This document shows, piece by piece, positions 43,669 through 53,886 of a DNA stretch of 64,000 nt. Both the position numbers and the translations under genes were made by a program. The DNA lies in the NCBI GenBank assembly GCA_021776735.1, contig JAJFFH010000027.1:186001-250000 (forward strand). The letters run 5' to 3'. The notes below the pieces were generated by a model. That model saw only the letters and a program-made list of their open reading frames with translations. It did no database searches and had not been told where the DNA came from. Position 1 is the stretch's first letter, and the number at the start of each line of letters is the position of its first letter. The DNA comes from Planctomycetota bacterium. Its GTDB lineage: Bacteria > Planctomycetota > PLA2.

Positions 43669-44280
43669 TTACGACGGCGATGCCTCCGTCGGGCGCAGGA
43701 CCTCATCGACGAGTCCGTATTCCTGGGCCTGATCCGCGCTCAGGAAGAAGTCGCGATCCGAGTCCTCCGCAATCCGCTCGACCGGTTGCCCCGTGTGGCT
43801 CGCGAAGATGTTGTTCATCTCCTCCCGCAGCTTCACAATCTCCTCGGCGTGCCGTTCGATGTCGGCCGCGGTCCCGCCGACCCCGCCCGAGGGCTGATGC
43901 AGCATGACGCGCCCGTGGGGGAGGACGAAGCGCTTGCCCTTCGTGCCCGCGGCCAGCAGCAGGGCGCCCATCGACATCGCCTGGCCGATGCAGAACGTCG
44001 CGATATCGCACGAGATGAACTGCATCGTGTCGTAGATCGCGAGGCCGTCGGAGACGTAGCCGCCGGGCGAGTTGATGTAGAGGTTGATCTCCTGGTTCTT
44101 GTTGTCCTTTTGCAGGTACAGGAGCTGCGCGATGACGACATTCGCCACGGTGTCGGTGATGGGAGTGCCGACGAAGACGATGCGGTCCTCAAGCAGCCGC
44201 GAGTAGATGTCGTACGCGCGCTCGCCGCGGCCGGTCTTTTCGATGACCGTCGGGATCAGGATGGAGGCGTCGGGCTTCAT
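43669..44280 (-). CDS. clpP: ATP-dependent Clp protease proteolytic subunit
   Basis: 203 aa. The catalytic Ser is in GQAMSMGA, His in [13 protein letters not shown] and Asp in [11 protein letters not shown]; the hydrophobic N-terminal loop and LYINSPGG segment are typical. It assembles into the ring chamber used by ClpX. The gene is followed by clpX after 147 bases and overlaps tig by four bases (ATGA), giving the common tig-clpP-clpX order. Confidence 0.95.
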   Translation of the reverse strand: MKPDASILIPTVIEKTGRGERAYDIYSRLLEDRIVFVGTPITDTVANVVIAQLLYLQKDNKNQEINLYINSPGGYVSDGLAIYDTMQFISCDIATFCIGQAMSMGALLLAAGTKGKRFVLPHGRVMLHQPSGGVGGTAADIERHAEEIVKLREEMNNIFASHTGQPVERIAEDSDRDFFLSADQAQEYGLVDEVLRPTEASPS

Positions 44281-45701
44281 GCGTCTTCCTTCTTCTTCTT
44301 GGTCGTCTTTTTCTTGGTCGTGGCCTTCTTCTTCGAGCCGGCCTTTTTCTTCTTCGGCTGGTCTTCGGCTTGCGCCTGCCCGCTCGCCTCCGGCGGAGCA
44401 AGATCGGTCACCTGCACCTTGGTGCGGAGGTTCGTGCGAGCCTTTTTTTCACGGAGCTGGTTGCGCAGACGCGAAAGACGGCCGCCGTTGCGGAGTTCTT
44501 CGTACATCGCATCCGGCGCCTGGTTGTTGTACTGCGCGATCTGCGCCACGGCCTCGCGCACCTCGCTCTCGGGCACGATGATCCGGTCCTTTTCGACGAT
44601 CTTGTCGACGATGAACCAGGCCTTGAGTTCGCGTACGGACTCGTCGCGGCGCTGCTCGCGCACCTCGGATACCCGCTTGGCGATCTCGTCTTCCGGTTTG
44701 TCCTGCATCTGCAGTTCAACGACCGCGCGGCGGGACAACTCGTCGAGCTCCTTCTCGATCAGCGCTTCGGGCAGTTCGATTTTCGCCTTTTCAGCAAGCT
44801 GCCCCAGCGCGAGGTTCTCGATCAGCCGGTCGCGCTCGTCCTCGGTGTTGCTCTTCAGGCTGCGCGTGATGGCGTCCATGAAGTCGCTCTTCGAATCGAA
44901 GTCCATCGTGCCGGCGAGTTGATCGTCGAGCGTGGGAAGCTCGGGACGCTTGTGATCGAGCACCTCGGCTGTGACCGAGAACTCATGGCCCGCCAGCGGG
45001 TGGCTCTCCTGCCACGGAGCCACGACGCCCTTGGCCATCGCCGACGCGCCCTTTTTTTGGCCGACGAGCGCTTCGTCGAGCCCTTCCGTCACCAGTTCTC
45101 CGACCAAGCGGGAGCCGACCTCGAACTCCACTTCGTCGTACCGCAGCGCTTCCGCGCCGTCCAGGCTGGCGACGACGTCGAGCGTAACGGTGTCGCCCGT
45201 TTGGATTTCGTCATCGACGGGTCGCAGTGTGGCCTTGCGGCGGAGGATGCGTTCGACAGCTCCGTCGATCTGTTCGGTGGTCGGGTCCGCGCTGGGTACT
45301 TCGACGGTGATGCCGTCCAGCGGCGGGAGTTCGAACTCCGGTTTCACGAAGATCGTGAAGTCGAAGTCGAGAGCTTCGTCCTTGGCCACCTCCAGCGACT
45401 CGGGGTCCATTTCCGGATCCGAGATCGGGGCCAGGTCGTCGCTCTTCAGCGCCTTCTCGAGTGCCGCGTCGAGGAGCGACTGCTTCACCTCGATGGCGAC
45501 CTGTTTGCCGAATCGTCGCTCGATCAGTGACCGCGGCGCCTTCCCCTGTCGAAACCCGGGAATGGGGGCCGTGCGTGTCCATTGGCTGAGTGACTTGTCG
45601 AACTCCTCCGTTACACGTCCCGGCGGGATCTTCACCTTGACCAGTTTGCGGCACGGGCCGGCGGCTTCGACGGAGAACTCGATCGTATCGGTATTGGCCA
45701 T
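44277..45701 (-). CDS. tig: Trigger factor (ribosome-associated peptidyl-prolyl isomerase)
   Basis: 474 aa. The ribosome-binding domain has [22 protein letters not shown], containing the GFRxGKxP signature near residue 49; an FKBP-like PPIase domain follows ([10 protein letters not shown]...[16 protein letters not shown]), then a long helical substrate-binding C-terminus. A Lys-rich tail ([25 protein letters not shown]) is unusual and absent from typical family members. GGAAAG precedes the ATG. It leads the tig-clpP-clpX unit. Confidence 0.92.
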   Translation of the reverse strand: MANTDTIEFSVEAAGPCRKLVKVKIPPGRVTEEFDKSLSQWTRTAPIPGFRQGKAPRSLIERRFGKQVAIEVKQSLLDAALEKALKSDDLAPISDPEMDPESLEVAKDEALDFDFTIFVKPEFELPPLDGITVEVPSADPTTEQIDGAVERILRRKATLRPVDDEIQTGDTVTLDVVASLDGAEALRYDEVEFEVGSRLVGELVTEGLDEALVGQKKGASAMAKGVVAPWQESHPLAGHEFSVTAEVLDHKRPELPTLDDQLAGTMDFDSKSDFMDAITRSLKSNTEDERDRLIENLALGQLAEKAKIELPEALIEKELDELSRRAVVELQMQDKPEDEIAKRVSEVREQRRDESVRELKAWFIVDKIVEKDRIIVPESEVREAVAQIAQYNNQAPDAMYEELRNGGRLSRLRNQLREKKARTNLRTKVQVTDLAPPEASGQAQAEDQPKKKKAGSKKKATTKKKTTKKKKEDA

Positions 45702-46086
45702 GACGCTTTCCAGGGGGGAAACCCCACAGTCTAGAAGCTGACAAAAAGAAAAGGCCCCGGGGGGGATCGTGGCCGGGCAAGAATCGCCGCGGTCATGCCC
45801 GGCCGCCCCTTTCGGATGGTCCGATGATGCACGAAAAATGGACGGATTCTTGTCGGTGGCATCGCAATAATGTGCTCAAACCTTGCGAAACCGGCTTCCC
45901 GACCGTATTCTATAGAAACTAGGGTCCGGTCGATGGCCCCTGCGCAGTTATTCAGCGGCGCTGTTCAATGGCGCGCTGAATGTGGGCGGAAGGCAGCCCC
46001 GGCCGGTATCGCGATCCAAGTCCTCGGTTTTCGCCGCGTAGGAACGTTCGGTTCGTCTGCGTGCGACGGAATCCATGGGAGTACGC
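45702..46086. other. Divergent tig-rho intergenic region
   Basis: 385 bp holding a promoter for each direction. The rho promoter candidate is below. An 8-base inverted repeat CAAGAATC/GATTCTTG (45778-45785 and 45844-45851) could be an operator. The rho leader is about 170 bases; no riboswitch was recognised. Confidence 0.6.
45883..45911 (+). promoter_or_regulatory. Candidate sigma-70 type promoter for rho
   Basis: TTGCGA and TATTCT are 17 bases apart in a locally AT-richer patch, the best promoter match in the window. It would give a leader of about 170 bases before the rho ATG. Confidence 0.5.
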
Positions 46087-47289
46087 ATGAGTGGACAGTC
46101 GTCCCGCGGCGCCAACACACGCCGTCGTCGTCGTCGCCGTCGTGGCGGTGGAGGCGGGGGAGCCAAGTTCGATACAACACCGGTCTCGGAAGTCAGCGGC
46201 ATCCTTGCCGTGGACAAGGACGGGCACGGGCGCCTGCGCAATCCCAAACGGGATTGCCAGATCCAGGAAACCGATCCGTTCATCCATTGCTCGATCGTGT
46301 CCCGGTACGACCTGCGGCAAGGGCACTCCATTAAGGCCCACGTCGGCAAGAGCATGCGCGGCCGGTCGCCGATGGTGGCACAGATCGACCGGGTCGAAGG
46401 CGTCGATGCGGAGAAGGCGTGCGACTTTCCGGCACTCCAGGACCTGACGGTCATCGATCCCGAGTCCGCCTTCCAGCTCGTGGGTGGAGAAGCCCAGGAC
46501 ACGACGCTGCGCGTCATTGAACTGGTCACTCCGATCGGCAAGGGTCAGCGCGCACTGATTGTCGCGCCGCCCCGAACCGGCAAGACCGTGATCCTCCAAA
46601 AGATCGCACAGGGCATCGCCGAGTTCCATCCGGACGTGCACCTGCTGGTCTGCCTGATCGACGAGCGCCCGGAAGAGGCGACGGACATGAAGCGGGCCGT
46701 GAAGGGCGAGGTCTACGCCAGCACGAACGACATGCCCGCAGCCAATCACGTCGCCATGACCGAGCTCGTCACGGCGCGCGCGAAACGACTCTGCGAAATG
46801 GGCAAGGACGTTGTCGTTCTCGTCGATTCGCTGACCCGTCTCGGCCGTGCCTACAACATCGAGGCGCGCGGCTCCGGGCGCACCCTTTCGGGCGGCTTGG
46901 ACGCGAAGGTACTCGAGAAACCGAAGTCGCATTTCGGCGCGGCCAGAAACATCGAAGGCGGCGGATCGCTCACCATGATCGCGACCGCGCTGGTTGATAC
47001 CGGATCGCGCATGGACCAGGTCATCTTCGAGGAGTTCAAGGGCACCGGCAACATGGAGCTCGTCTTGGACCGCGACCTGGCCGACCGGCGCGTCTGGCCG
47101 GCGATCGACGTCACGGCCAGCGGCACGCGCAAGGAAGAAAAACTCGTGCCCGAGGAGCGCCTGAGCCGCATGTGGGCGCTGCGCAAGGTGCTGAGCAAGA
47201 TGAAGCCTGTCGAAGGCATGGAGACCTTGCTCGACCGCCTGAACCGAACGGACAGCAACGAGGAATTCCTCTCCTTGTTCAACCGGTGA
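46087..47289 (+). CDS. rho: Transcription termination factor Rho
   Basis: 400 aa from ATG 46087, chosen for GGGAG six bases upstream; ATG 46075 is less favoured. Rho is a hexameric RNA helicase. The RNA-binding fold includes TPVSEVSGILAVDKDGHGRLRNP; Walker A is PPRTGKTVILQKIA, Walker B VVVLVDSLTRLGRAYN and the Q-loop/R-loop region GGSLTMIATALVDTGSRMDQV. The usual N-terminal helical Rho_N domain is missing; instead there is a short Arg8/Gly6 tract (residues 13-27). Confidence 0.95.
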   Translation: MSGQSSRGANTRRRRRRRRGGGGGGAKFDTTPVSEVSGILAVDKDGHGRLRNPKRDCQIQETDPFIHCSIVSRYDLRQGHSIKAHVGKSMRGRSPMVAQIDRVEGVDAEKACDFPALQDLTVIDPESAFQLVGGEAQDTTLRVIELVTPIGKGQRALIVAPPRTGKTVILQKIAQGIAEFHPDVHLLVCLIDERPEEATDMKRAVKGEVYASTNDMPAANHVAMTELVTARAKRLCEMGKDVVVLVDSLTRLGRAYNIEARGSGRTLSGGLDAKVLEKPKSHFGAARNIEGGGSLTMIATALVDTGSRMDQVIFEEFKGTGNMELVLDRDLADRRVWPAIDVTASGTRKEEKLVPEERLSRMWALRKVLSKMKPVEGMETLLDRLNRTDSNEEFLSLFNR

Positions 47290-47437
47290 CCCGACAAGAG
47301 TCGCCTGCGGCGCTTCTTGCTGGCCGGGGCGGACCGATTCGGCGAATCACGTACGATCGCTGAACCCAATCCGGTCTCGATCCCCGAACGAAGGCATAAG
47401 GTGTGCGCGCGTCCGGGGGACATCCCATAATTCAGGG

Positions 47438-47761
47438 ATGGATCGTGACATCGAGGTCACCTATCTGCGCGGGTCCGGGCCTGGGGGGCAGCATCGCAAC
47501 AAGCGTGAGACCGGGGTTCGTCTGCTGCATATCCCGACCGGGATCGCCGTGACGGCGACCGAACGGCGGGAGCGCTCGCAAAACCTGGCCGTGGCGCGAG
47601 CGCGGCTGGCGGAGCGGCTGCGCGAGCTGCGACGTGTCCGCAACCGGAAACCGCGCAGGCCGACCCGTCCGACCCGCGGATCGGTCCACCGCCGGCTGGC
47701 ACAAAAGAAGCGGCGCGCGGAAACCAAGCGCAAACGGCGCCGTCCGTCCTCGGACGACTAG
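47438..47761 (+). CDS. Short release-factor-like (GGQ) protein
   Basis: 107 aa. The class-I release factor catalytic motif is present as SGPGGQHRNKRETGVRLLHIPTGI (residues about 14-37), with no codon-recognition domain; a basic Arg-rich tail follows. This matches the small ArfB/RF-like group that hydrolyses peptidyl-tRNA on stalled ribosomes. Length and tail fit ArfB-type better than PrfH. It lies 149 bases after rho. CATAAT is at 47426-47431, seven bases before the ATG, so the transcript may lack a leader. Confidence 0.75.
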   Translation: MDRDIEVTYLRGSGPGGQHRNKRETGVRLLHIPTGIAVTATERRERSQNLAVARARLAERLRELRRVRNRKPRRPTRPTRGSVHRRLAQKKRRAETKRKRRRPSSDD

Positions 47762-47802
47762 ACTAGGTCGGCCGCGCGGAGGGGCTGACCGGCGATTCAA
47801 CG

Positions 47803-47816
47803 ACATCGCCGTCCGT
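47803..47816 (-). repeat. Dispersed motif copy (exact 14-mer)
   Basis: Intergenic between the convergent release-factor-like gene and fusA. No AGC flank. Confidence 0.8.
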
Positions 47817-47975
47817 TCCTGCCGCCCGAGGGGGCACGAACAGTCTCTTCGCAAAAGCCCGAGGAAGCGAGACGAACATCGTCCCCAGCCCGCGCCAAAG
47901 ATCCTAGGCCAAACACACTTGGGCCAACGACTGGGACCGCGCCAACATCGTCAGATGTTGGGCAAGAAGACACTG

Positions 47976-50093
47976 CTACTTTGCGCGCTTCTCGCGGGCT
48001 TCCTTGAGGACCTCTTCGGCCATCGCGCGGGGGACCGGGCGATACTGGTAGGGCTCCATCATGTAGGTGCCCCGGCCGGCGGTCATCGAGCGCAACTCGG
48101 TCGCGTAGCTGAACATCTCGGCGAGCGGGACGCGGGCGCGAATCTGCGAGAAGTCGCCCTTGCCCTCCTCCACGACTTCGATTTCGCCGCGGCGGGAGTT
48201 GAGGGATCCGATGACATCGCCCGTGCTGGACGTCGGGGTCTGGACGATGAGCGACATGATGGGCTCGAGCAGTGTGACGCCCGCCTTCGCGACGGCTTCG
48301 CGGAACGCGAGGCGGCCCGCGGTCTGGAAGGCCATGTCGGACGAGTCGACCGCGTGGGCCTTGCCGTCGTAGAGTTCGGCGGTCACCTGCACGAACGGAA
48401 AGCCGACTTCGCCGCCCAACGGGAGGCAGGGGGCGATGCCCTTCTTGACCGACGAGATGTACTCGCGCGGGACCGAGGCGCCCTTGACCGCATCGGTGTA
48501 GACCAGATCTTCGTCCTCGCCGATGTCGAAGCGTACGTGGACGACCGCGAACTGGCCCGAGCCACCGCTCTGCTTGACGTGGCGAGCGATGATGTCCACG
48601 GCCTTGCGGAGCCTTTGTTTGTAGGCCACCTGCGGCGCGCCCACGTTTACGGGAATGTTGAAGTCGTCTTTGAGGCGGGTCACGACGACCTCGAGATGAA
48701 GCTCGCCCATGCCTGCGATCAGCGTCTCTTCGGTCTGCTGATCCGAGAAGTGCCGAAGTGACGGATCCTCACGTGTGAGGGCCGCCAAGGCCTCGCCCAG
48801 CTTGTCGCGGTCACGGCGCTGGACCGGCTCGATCGCCATCGAGATGACGGCGTCCGGGAAGTCCATGGCCTCAAGCAGAATGGCCTCGGCCTTCGAGGCG
48901 CAGAGCGTGTCGCCGGTCGTGGCTTCCTTGAGGCCGATTGCGGCCACGATCTGGCCCGCGTAGGCTTCGTCCATGGGCTCGCGTTCGCCCGCCTTCATAA
49001 CCATGAGGCGTCCGACGCGCTCCTGCTTGGTCTTGCGTGTGTTCCAGACCGAGTCGCCGCGCCGCAGCGTGCCCGAGTAGATGCGCAGGAACGTCAGGTC
49101 TCCCGTCCTGTCGTGGATGGTCTTGAAGGCCAGCATGGCGAGCGGGGCGTTCAGGTCGCAGGGCCGGGGCGCCACGTTGCCGTCGCGGTCGGTGGCCTCG
49201 ACCGGCGGCAGATCGAGGGGCGAAGGCAGAAATGCCGTGATTCCATCGCAGAGGCGGTGGATGCCCTTGTTCCGTAGCGCCGAGCCGCAGAACACGAGTT
49301 GAATCTCGTTGCGGACCACGCCTTCCCGTAGGGACTGCACCAGATCGGCGAACGGGATTTCCTCGTCGGCCAGATACATCTCCAGGAGATCCTCGCGGCG
49401 CTCGGCCGCCGCTTCGATGAGCTGACGGCGGGCGTCGTTGACCTCGTCCCGCAGGTCGGCCGGGATTTCGATCTTCTCCTTGTCCTCAAGCGTGTGATAA
49501 CGCCACGCCTCCATCTTCACGAGGTCGATGATGCCCTCGAACTCCTTGCCGCGGCCGAGCGGGAGCATCACGGGAACCGGGTTGGCCCCGAGCCGCTCGC
49601 GGATCTGCTCCACGGCCGCGCCGAAGTCCGCGCCGTCCTTGTCCATCTTGTTGATGAAACAGATGCGCGGCACGCCGTAGCGGTCGGCTTGGCGCCAGAC
49701 CGTCTCGGATTGCGGCTCGACACCTTCGCTTGCGTCGAACACGCAGATCGCGCCGTCCAGGACGCGCATGCTGCGTTCGACCTCGACGGTGAAGTCGACG
49801 TGGCCGGGGGTGTCGATGATCGTGATCGAATGGCCGCGCCAATCGACGTTGACCGCCGCGGCGGTGATGGTGATGCCGCGCTCACGCTCCTGCTCCATGT
49901 AGTCCATCGTGGCCTCGCCGTCATGAACTTCGCCGACGCGGTGAATCCGCCCGGTGAGTTTCAGGACGCGCTCGGTGACGGTGGTCTTGCCGGCATCGAT
50001 GTGGGCCATGATGCCGACATTGCGGTGCTTGCGCAGGCGAGCGTCGTCTTGCGAGGACGCAGAGGATGAGCGTGAATCGAGCACGGTGGTCAT
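47976..50093 (-). CDS. fusA: Elongation factor G
   Basis: 705 aa. GTPase that translocates tRNA-mRNA on the ribosome. The start is ATG 50093 ([11 protein letters not shown]) with GGGAG nine bases upstream; a longer frame adds unlike sequence. G1 is [14 protein letters not shown], switch [15 protein letters not shown]4 [10 protein letters not shown] and the later domains include [13 protein letters not shown] and [14 protein letters not shown]. Rich Ser N-terminus is unusual. An isolated gene, not in a str operon, so a paralogue is possible. Confidence 0.93.
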   Translation of the reverse strand: MTTVLDSRSSSASSQDDARLRKHRNVGIMAHIDAGKTTVTERVLKLTGRIHRVGEVHDGEATMDYMEQERERGITITAAAVNVDWRGHSITIIDTPGHVDFTVEVERSMRVLDGAICVFDASEGVEPQSETVWRQADRYGVPRICFINKMDKDGADFGAAVEQIRERLGANPVPVMLPLGRGKEFEGIIDLVKMEAWRYHTLEDKEKIEIPADLRDEVNDARRQLIEAAAERREDLLEMYLADEEIPFADLVQSLREGVVRNEIQLVFCGSALRNKGIHRLCDGITAFLPSPLDLPPVEATDRDGNVAPRPCDLNAPLAMLAFKTIHDRTGDLTFLRIYSGTLRRGDSVWNTRKTKQERVGRLMVMKAGEREPMDEAYAGQIVAAIGLKEATTGDTLCASKAEAILLEAMDFPDAVISMAIEPVQRRDRDKLGEALAALTREDPSLRHFSDQQTEETLIAGMGELHLEVVVTRLKDDFNIPVNVGAPQVAYKQRLRKAVDIIARHVKQSGGSGQFAVVHVRFDIGEDEDLVYTDAVKGASVPREYISSVKKGIAPCLPLGGEVGFPFVQVTAELYDGKAHAVDSSDMAFQTAGRLAFREAVAKAGVTLLEPIMSLIVQTPTSSTGDVIGSLNSRRGEIEVVEEGKGDFSQIRARVPLAEMFSYATELRSMTAGRGTYMMEPYQYRPVPRAMAEEVLKEAREKRAK

Positions 50094-50288
50094 GAGAGTG
50101 TACTCCCGGGTCGCGACGCAGATACGAGGGCTTCGTCGAGGTTCTGCGGACGTTCCTTTAGCGAATCCCGCATTCAAGCATGAAACGCGGACATGTCCAG
50201 CGGCGCGTTCGTGTCTTGGAAGGGTTTTTCAGCCGGGGGTTGCGACCTCCGGCCGATTTCGTCGCTGGCCCCTGCGATAAACGCGCCC

Positions 50289-52055
50289 ATGATCGGCTGG
50301 TCCCACGGTGATCCCGAGGAACGCCTCGAAAGTGCGACGGACCTGTTCCACCAGGGCCGGGTCGCGGCCGCCCGGGCCGAGCTCGAAACCCTGGCCGAGC
50401 AGGGGTACCGCTGCGCCGATGTCTATCTCTACCTCGGTCACTGCGCCTTGGCGGAGGACGAGATCGGCGAGGCGCTGGCGCACTACCGGGAGGCCCGGCG
50501 GCGGGATCGTGACCGCACGGACGTTCTGGTCGGGCTCGCGATTGTTGCCGCCCGCCGCCTCAACTTCGCTCGCGCGGTCCGGCTGCTCAAGCGCGCCGTG
50601 CGGGCCGAGCCGGATCTCTGTGAGGCATGGGACAACTTGATCCTGTGCCATGCCGCCACATCCGACCACACCGCAGCCGAACGGGCCTTCCAGCGGTCCG
50701 TTCAGGTCGATGAGACCTCGCCGCATCCGTACTACAACGCCGGCTTCCTGTATTTCGACCAAGGTGAGGTCACGCGCGCCCGGGAGATGTGGAGCACGGT
50801 GCGGCGGCTCAAGCGCGACTATCCCGACATCGATCGGCTCCTGGCCAATTGCGATCGCGTCTTGGGCAACATCGAGGGCGCCCGCCGCCGTCTGGAGAGG
50901 CTGGTGCGAAGGGAGCCGCGCAACCCGGACGCGCTGGCCGACTTGGCCTTGGTCCACGAGGAGCGTGACGAATGGCAGAGCGCGTCCAAGATGTGCGAAC
51001 GTGCGCTTGACGCCGATCCGAACTTGACGCGCGTCAGGGCCCGCCTGGGGATCCTGTACTTTCGGCACGGGCGCAAGAGCGACGGGCTGGAGCACCTGTG
51101 CCGTGCCCATGGCGAGGATCCCAGCGATCCGGCCATCGTCGAACCGTATTCGTTCGCCCTGCTGGAGTCCGGCCAGCCAGACGAGGCCTTTTCCGTGGCG
51201 CGCCGCGCGGTGCGGGCGGCGCCGGACGAGGCGGAGTCCCACATGGCGCGAGGGCACGTCTACGCCATGGCCCGGCGCTTTCCCCGAGCCGCGGCCGCTG
51301 CGCGGCGGGCCTGGCGATGTGATCCCGAGGCTGTCGAGCACGGCTACGACCTGGTCCAGGCGCTTGTGCGCGGGGACCGAGCCGTTCCGGCTCGCGAAGT
51401 CCTTTCGGACCTGCAGCAAACGGACGGCGATATCGCCCGGCCGTTTCAGATGCTCGCCGACCTGGAACTGCGCGAGGGCGACGCAAGGGCCGCCCGCACG
51501 GCCGCGGAGCATGGACTGCGGCGCCACCCGACCGATTCGGGGTTGATGCTGCGACTGGCCGAGGCCTCGCTGCGCCTGGGCAGTCCCGAGCGTGCCCTTG
51601 AGCTCGCGGCCCACTGCGAGCAGGACGAGGACGTCGGCGAAGGAGTCCGGAACCGCAGCATGGACATCACGGGACGCGCCTGGATCGTTCTCGGTGACTA
51701 CGATCAGGCCGGGGCGACGGCGCGCCGGCTGTTGGCCGCGGACGAGAGCGATCCGCGTGGCTGGGCGCTGCGGGGTCGGGCGGCGCTGCTCGCGGGCCGG
51801 TCCGAAGAAGCGGCTCCCGACCTGCGGCGGTACGTGCGCGCGCGACCGGACGACCCCGGCGGTTACCGGGACCTTGCGCGCTGCCTCAACGAAATGGGTG
51901 AGGAGGAGGCCGCCGGAGTCCAGAGCCGGCTGGGGGATTACATCTCACGGTGTGCGGCGGCGGTGAATCCGCCTGGCGCCGGCACCGGCGTGGATGCCCT
52001 GATGGAAGTCGGGCCGGAGTACGAGTCGGATAGTGACGCGGGAACCTGCCTATGA
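50289..52055 (+). CDS. TPR-repeat protein
   Basis: 588 aa from ATG 50289 (MIGWSHGDPEERLESATDLF). Tandem TPR units fill almost the whole protein: YLYLGHCALAEDEIGEALAHYREA, NAGFLYFDQGEVTRAREMW, NPDALADLALVHEERDEWQSASKMCERAL and others, giving at least twelve. There is no signal peptide, so it is cytoplasmic and probably a scaffold for protein partners. QTDGDIARP near residue 380 is a near copy of the dispersed motif. It overlaps the Nudix gene by four bases. Confidence 0.8.
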   Translation: MIGWSHGDPEERLESATDLFHQGRVAAARAELETLAEQGYRCADVYLYLGHCALAEDEIGEALAHYREARRRDRDRTDVLVGLAIVAARRLNFARAVRLLKRAVRAEPDLCEAWDNLILCHAATSDHTAAERAFQRSVQVDETSPHPYYNAGFLYFDQGEVTRAREMWSTVRRLKRDYPDIDRLLANCDRVLGNIEGARRRLERLVRREPRNPDALADLALVHEERDEWQSASKMCERALDADPNLTRVRARLGILYFRHGRKSDGLEHLCRAHGEDPSDPAIVEPYSFALLESGQPDEAFSVARRAVRAAPDEAESHMARGHVYAMARRFPRAAAAARRAWRCDPEAVEHGYDLVQALVRGDRAVPAREVLSDLQQTDGDIARPFQMLADLELREGDARAARTAAEHGLRRHPTDSGLMLRLAEASLRLGSPERALELAAHCEQDEDVGEGVRNRSMDITGRAWIVLGDYDQAGATARRLLAADESDPRGWALRGRAALLAGRSEEAAPDLRRYVRARPDDPGGYRDLARCLNEMGEEEAAGVQSRLGDYISRCAAAVNPPGAGTGVDALMEVGPEYESDSDAGTCL

Positions 52056-52744
52056 TCCAGCGCACCGAAAACGTCTACGTCGTGCCGCGCGAGGATCTGT
52101 TTTCGCGCGACCGGTTTTCTGACGGGGCACCGCACGGGTTTTTCCCCCTGGACGGTGAGACCCTCGAATGCATCTATGCGCGGGGTCGGTTCGTACCTCG
52201 CGACCCGGCGGAGCACGATCCCACACTGAAGCAGATCATTCCGTATGCGCTGGTCGTTCGCGGCGATCGCATTTTTTCGTTTCAACGAACCGACAAGGGC
52301 GGCGAGCGGCGCCTGTACGGCTTGCGGTCGGTCGGCGTCGGCGGCCACGTCAATCCCGTCGACGCCGCGGATGTCGTGCTCGATGCCCTTTCCCGGGAGA
52401 TGAACGAAGAACTCCACCTGCCCGGCGGGTTCCGCGCGCGGATCGTGGGCCTGCTCAACGACGACACGACCTCGGTCGGCCGCGTGCATGTGGGGGTCGT
52501 CGCGCTGGCGGAGCCGGGGTCGGGCCCTGTAAACGTGCGCGAGGAAGATACGATGACCGGGTCGTTCGTGGCGCGCGACGAACTCCTCGGCCTGCACGCG
52601 AACGAACGGGACCGTTTCGAGAGCTGGTCCGCCCTGCTCATCGACCGGCTTGACGAGGTGCTTGCATGTCCGCCGATTCCGTTGCCCCGCCGGCCCGGCT
52701 CTTCTTCGCCGATTCCGAAACCGACTCGGACCTCTACTACCTGA
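52052..52744 (+). CDS. Nudix-like hydrolase
   Basis: 230 aa. The catalytic box is GGHVNPVDAADVVLDALSREMNEEL near 97-121: RExxEE is intact, with the leading Gly, but the first Glu of the Nudix box is Asp-like. It hydrolyses nucleoside diphosphate-type bonds, exact substrate unknown. The last about 26 residues (PRRPGSSSPIPKPTRTSTT) overlap the next gene in another frame and may not be functional. The start overlaps the TPR stop (ATGA). Confidence 0.7.
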   Translation: MIQRTENVYVVPREDLFSRDRFSDGAPHGFFPLDGETLECIYARGRFVPRDPAEHDPTLKQIIPYALVVRGDRIFSFQRTDKGGERRLYGLRSVGVGGHVNPVDAADVVLDALSREMNEELHLPGGFRARIVGLLNDDTTSVGRVHVGVVALAEPGSGPVNVREEDTMTGSFVARDELLGLHANERDRFESWSALLIDRLDEVLACPPIPLPRRPGSSSPIPKPTRTSTT

Positions 52745-53808
52745 CGGGGTTTCACGCCGGCGATCCATTCCTCTTCCTGGAGGTCGAGGGCCGGCGCACC
52801 CTGTTCTTGTCCGACCTCGAGGTTGATCGGGCCAGAAACCTGCAGCGGGTCGATGAGGTCGTCCGCCTTGCTTCGATCACGGAGGGCGAGGATCTCCCCG
52901 CGGAGCCGTTCGCGCGCATTGGAGCCATCGTGGAGAAGATAGCGGCCGAACGAGGGGTCGGTGCGTTCGATGTCTCGCCGCGGTTTCCCACGGCCCTGGC
53001 GGACGTTCTGCGTGGTCGGGGCCTCGGCATCCGCTGGCGCCCGGCGCCGTTCGTTCCCGAGCGGGAGTGCAAGACCTCCGAGGAAATCGAACACATCCGT
53101 GCGGCGGTGCGGCACACCGAGGCTGCGCTACAGGCGGGCATCGAGAGGATTGCCAACGCACAGATCCGCGACGGGAAGCTGACGGACGGCGAGGTTGCCT
53201 TGACCAGCGAGGCCGTCCGCCTCACGATCAACGCCGAGCTGCTCGCACGGGAGTGTTTTTGCACGACGGTGATCGTGGCTGGGGGCGAGCAGGCCGTGGA
53301 TCCCCACGATCGCGGCAGCGGCCCGCTTCTGGCAAACCGGCCGATCATCCTCGACGTGTTTCCGCGCGACAACAAGACGCGGTACTGCGGCGACATGACG
53401 CGGACCGTTGTGCGTGGCGAAGCGTCGGACGAGGCACGGCGAATGTTTCTTGCCGTCAAGGCATCGAAGGACGCGGCCGAGGCTGTCGTTCGCGCCGGCA
53501 TCGACGGCCAGGACGTGCACGCCGCCGCGAGCAAGGTGTTTGAGGACGAAGGTTTCGAGACCGGCGTGAAAGACGGCCGCATGGTCGGGTTCTTTCACGG
53601 CACCGGCCACGGACTCGGCCTCGACGTTCACGAACGTCCGCGCGTCTCCAAGACCCACGACATCCTGAAGGCCGGCCACGTAATCACGATCGAACCGGGC
53701 CTGTACTACCCGGGCATCGGCGGCGTCCGCCTGGAAGACGACGTGGTGGTGACGGAAGACGGCTGCGAGAACCTCTGTCTGATGTCGTGCGAGCCTTTTG
53801 AGATCTAG
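52666..53808 (+). CDS. M24 family (Xaa-Pro-type) metallopeptidase
   Basis: 380 aa. The creatinase-like N-terminal domain (ADSETDSDLYYLTGF) is followed by the pita-bread domain with metal ligands in LDVFPRD, CGDMTRT, GTGHGLGLDVHE, IEPGLY and VRLEDDVVV, so both metal sites look complete. It removes N-terminal residues before proline. The start ATG 52666 has GAGG a few bases upstream and lies 79 bases inside the Nudix gene, an unusually long overlap. Confidence 0.88.
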   Translation: MSADSVAPPARLFFADSETDSDLYYLTGFHAGDPFLFLEVEGRRTLFLSDLEVDRARNLQRVDEVVRLASITEGEDLPAEPFARIGAIVEKIAAERGVGAFDVSPRFPTALADVLRGRGLGIRWRPAPFVPERECKTSEEIEHIRAAVRHTEAALQAGIERIANAQIRDGKLTDGEVALTSEAVRLTINAELLARECFCTTVIVAGGEQAVDPHDRGSGPLLANRPIILDVFPRDNKTRYCGDMTRTVVRGEASDEARRMFLAVKASKDAAEAVVRAGIDGQDVHAAASKVFEDEGFETGVKDGRMVGFFHGTGHGLGLDVHERPRVSKTHDILKAGHVITIEPGLYYPGIGGVRLEDDVVVTEDGCENLCLMSCEPFEI

Positions 53809-53838
53809 CCTCTTCGGCTCGAGAGCAGCTGCCAGGGC

Positions 53839-53883
53839 GAGAATCCGCATGCGGACTCTCTTAGGGCGGCTCAAAGGGCCGCC
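53839..53883. terminator. Two hairpins between convergent genes
   Basis: GAGAATCCGC/GCGGACTCTC (53839-53860, one G-T pair) and GGCGGC/GCCGCC (53865-53883) lie between the M24 and HEAT/hydrolase genes, probably ending both transcripts. T-runs are short. Confidence 0.45.
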
Positions 53884-53886
53884 GGG

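Noticed and set aside
42448-44922. 824-residue plus-strand open frame across clpX, clpP and tig
   Set aside because: It is the reverse-frame shadow of three confidently identified genes and is rich in Arg/Asp patterns produced by high GC.
53182-53195. TDGEV near copy in the M24 gene
   Set aside because: Differs in the last part of the core and lies in conserved protein sequence; kept out of the count.
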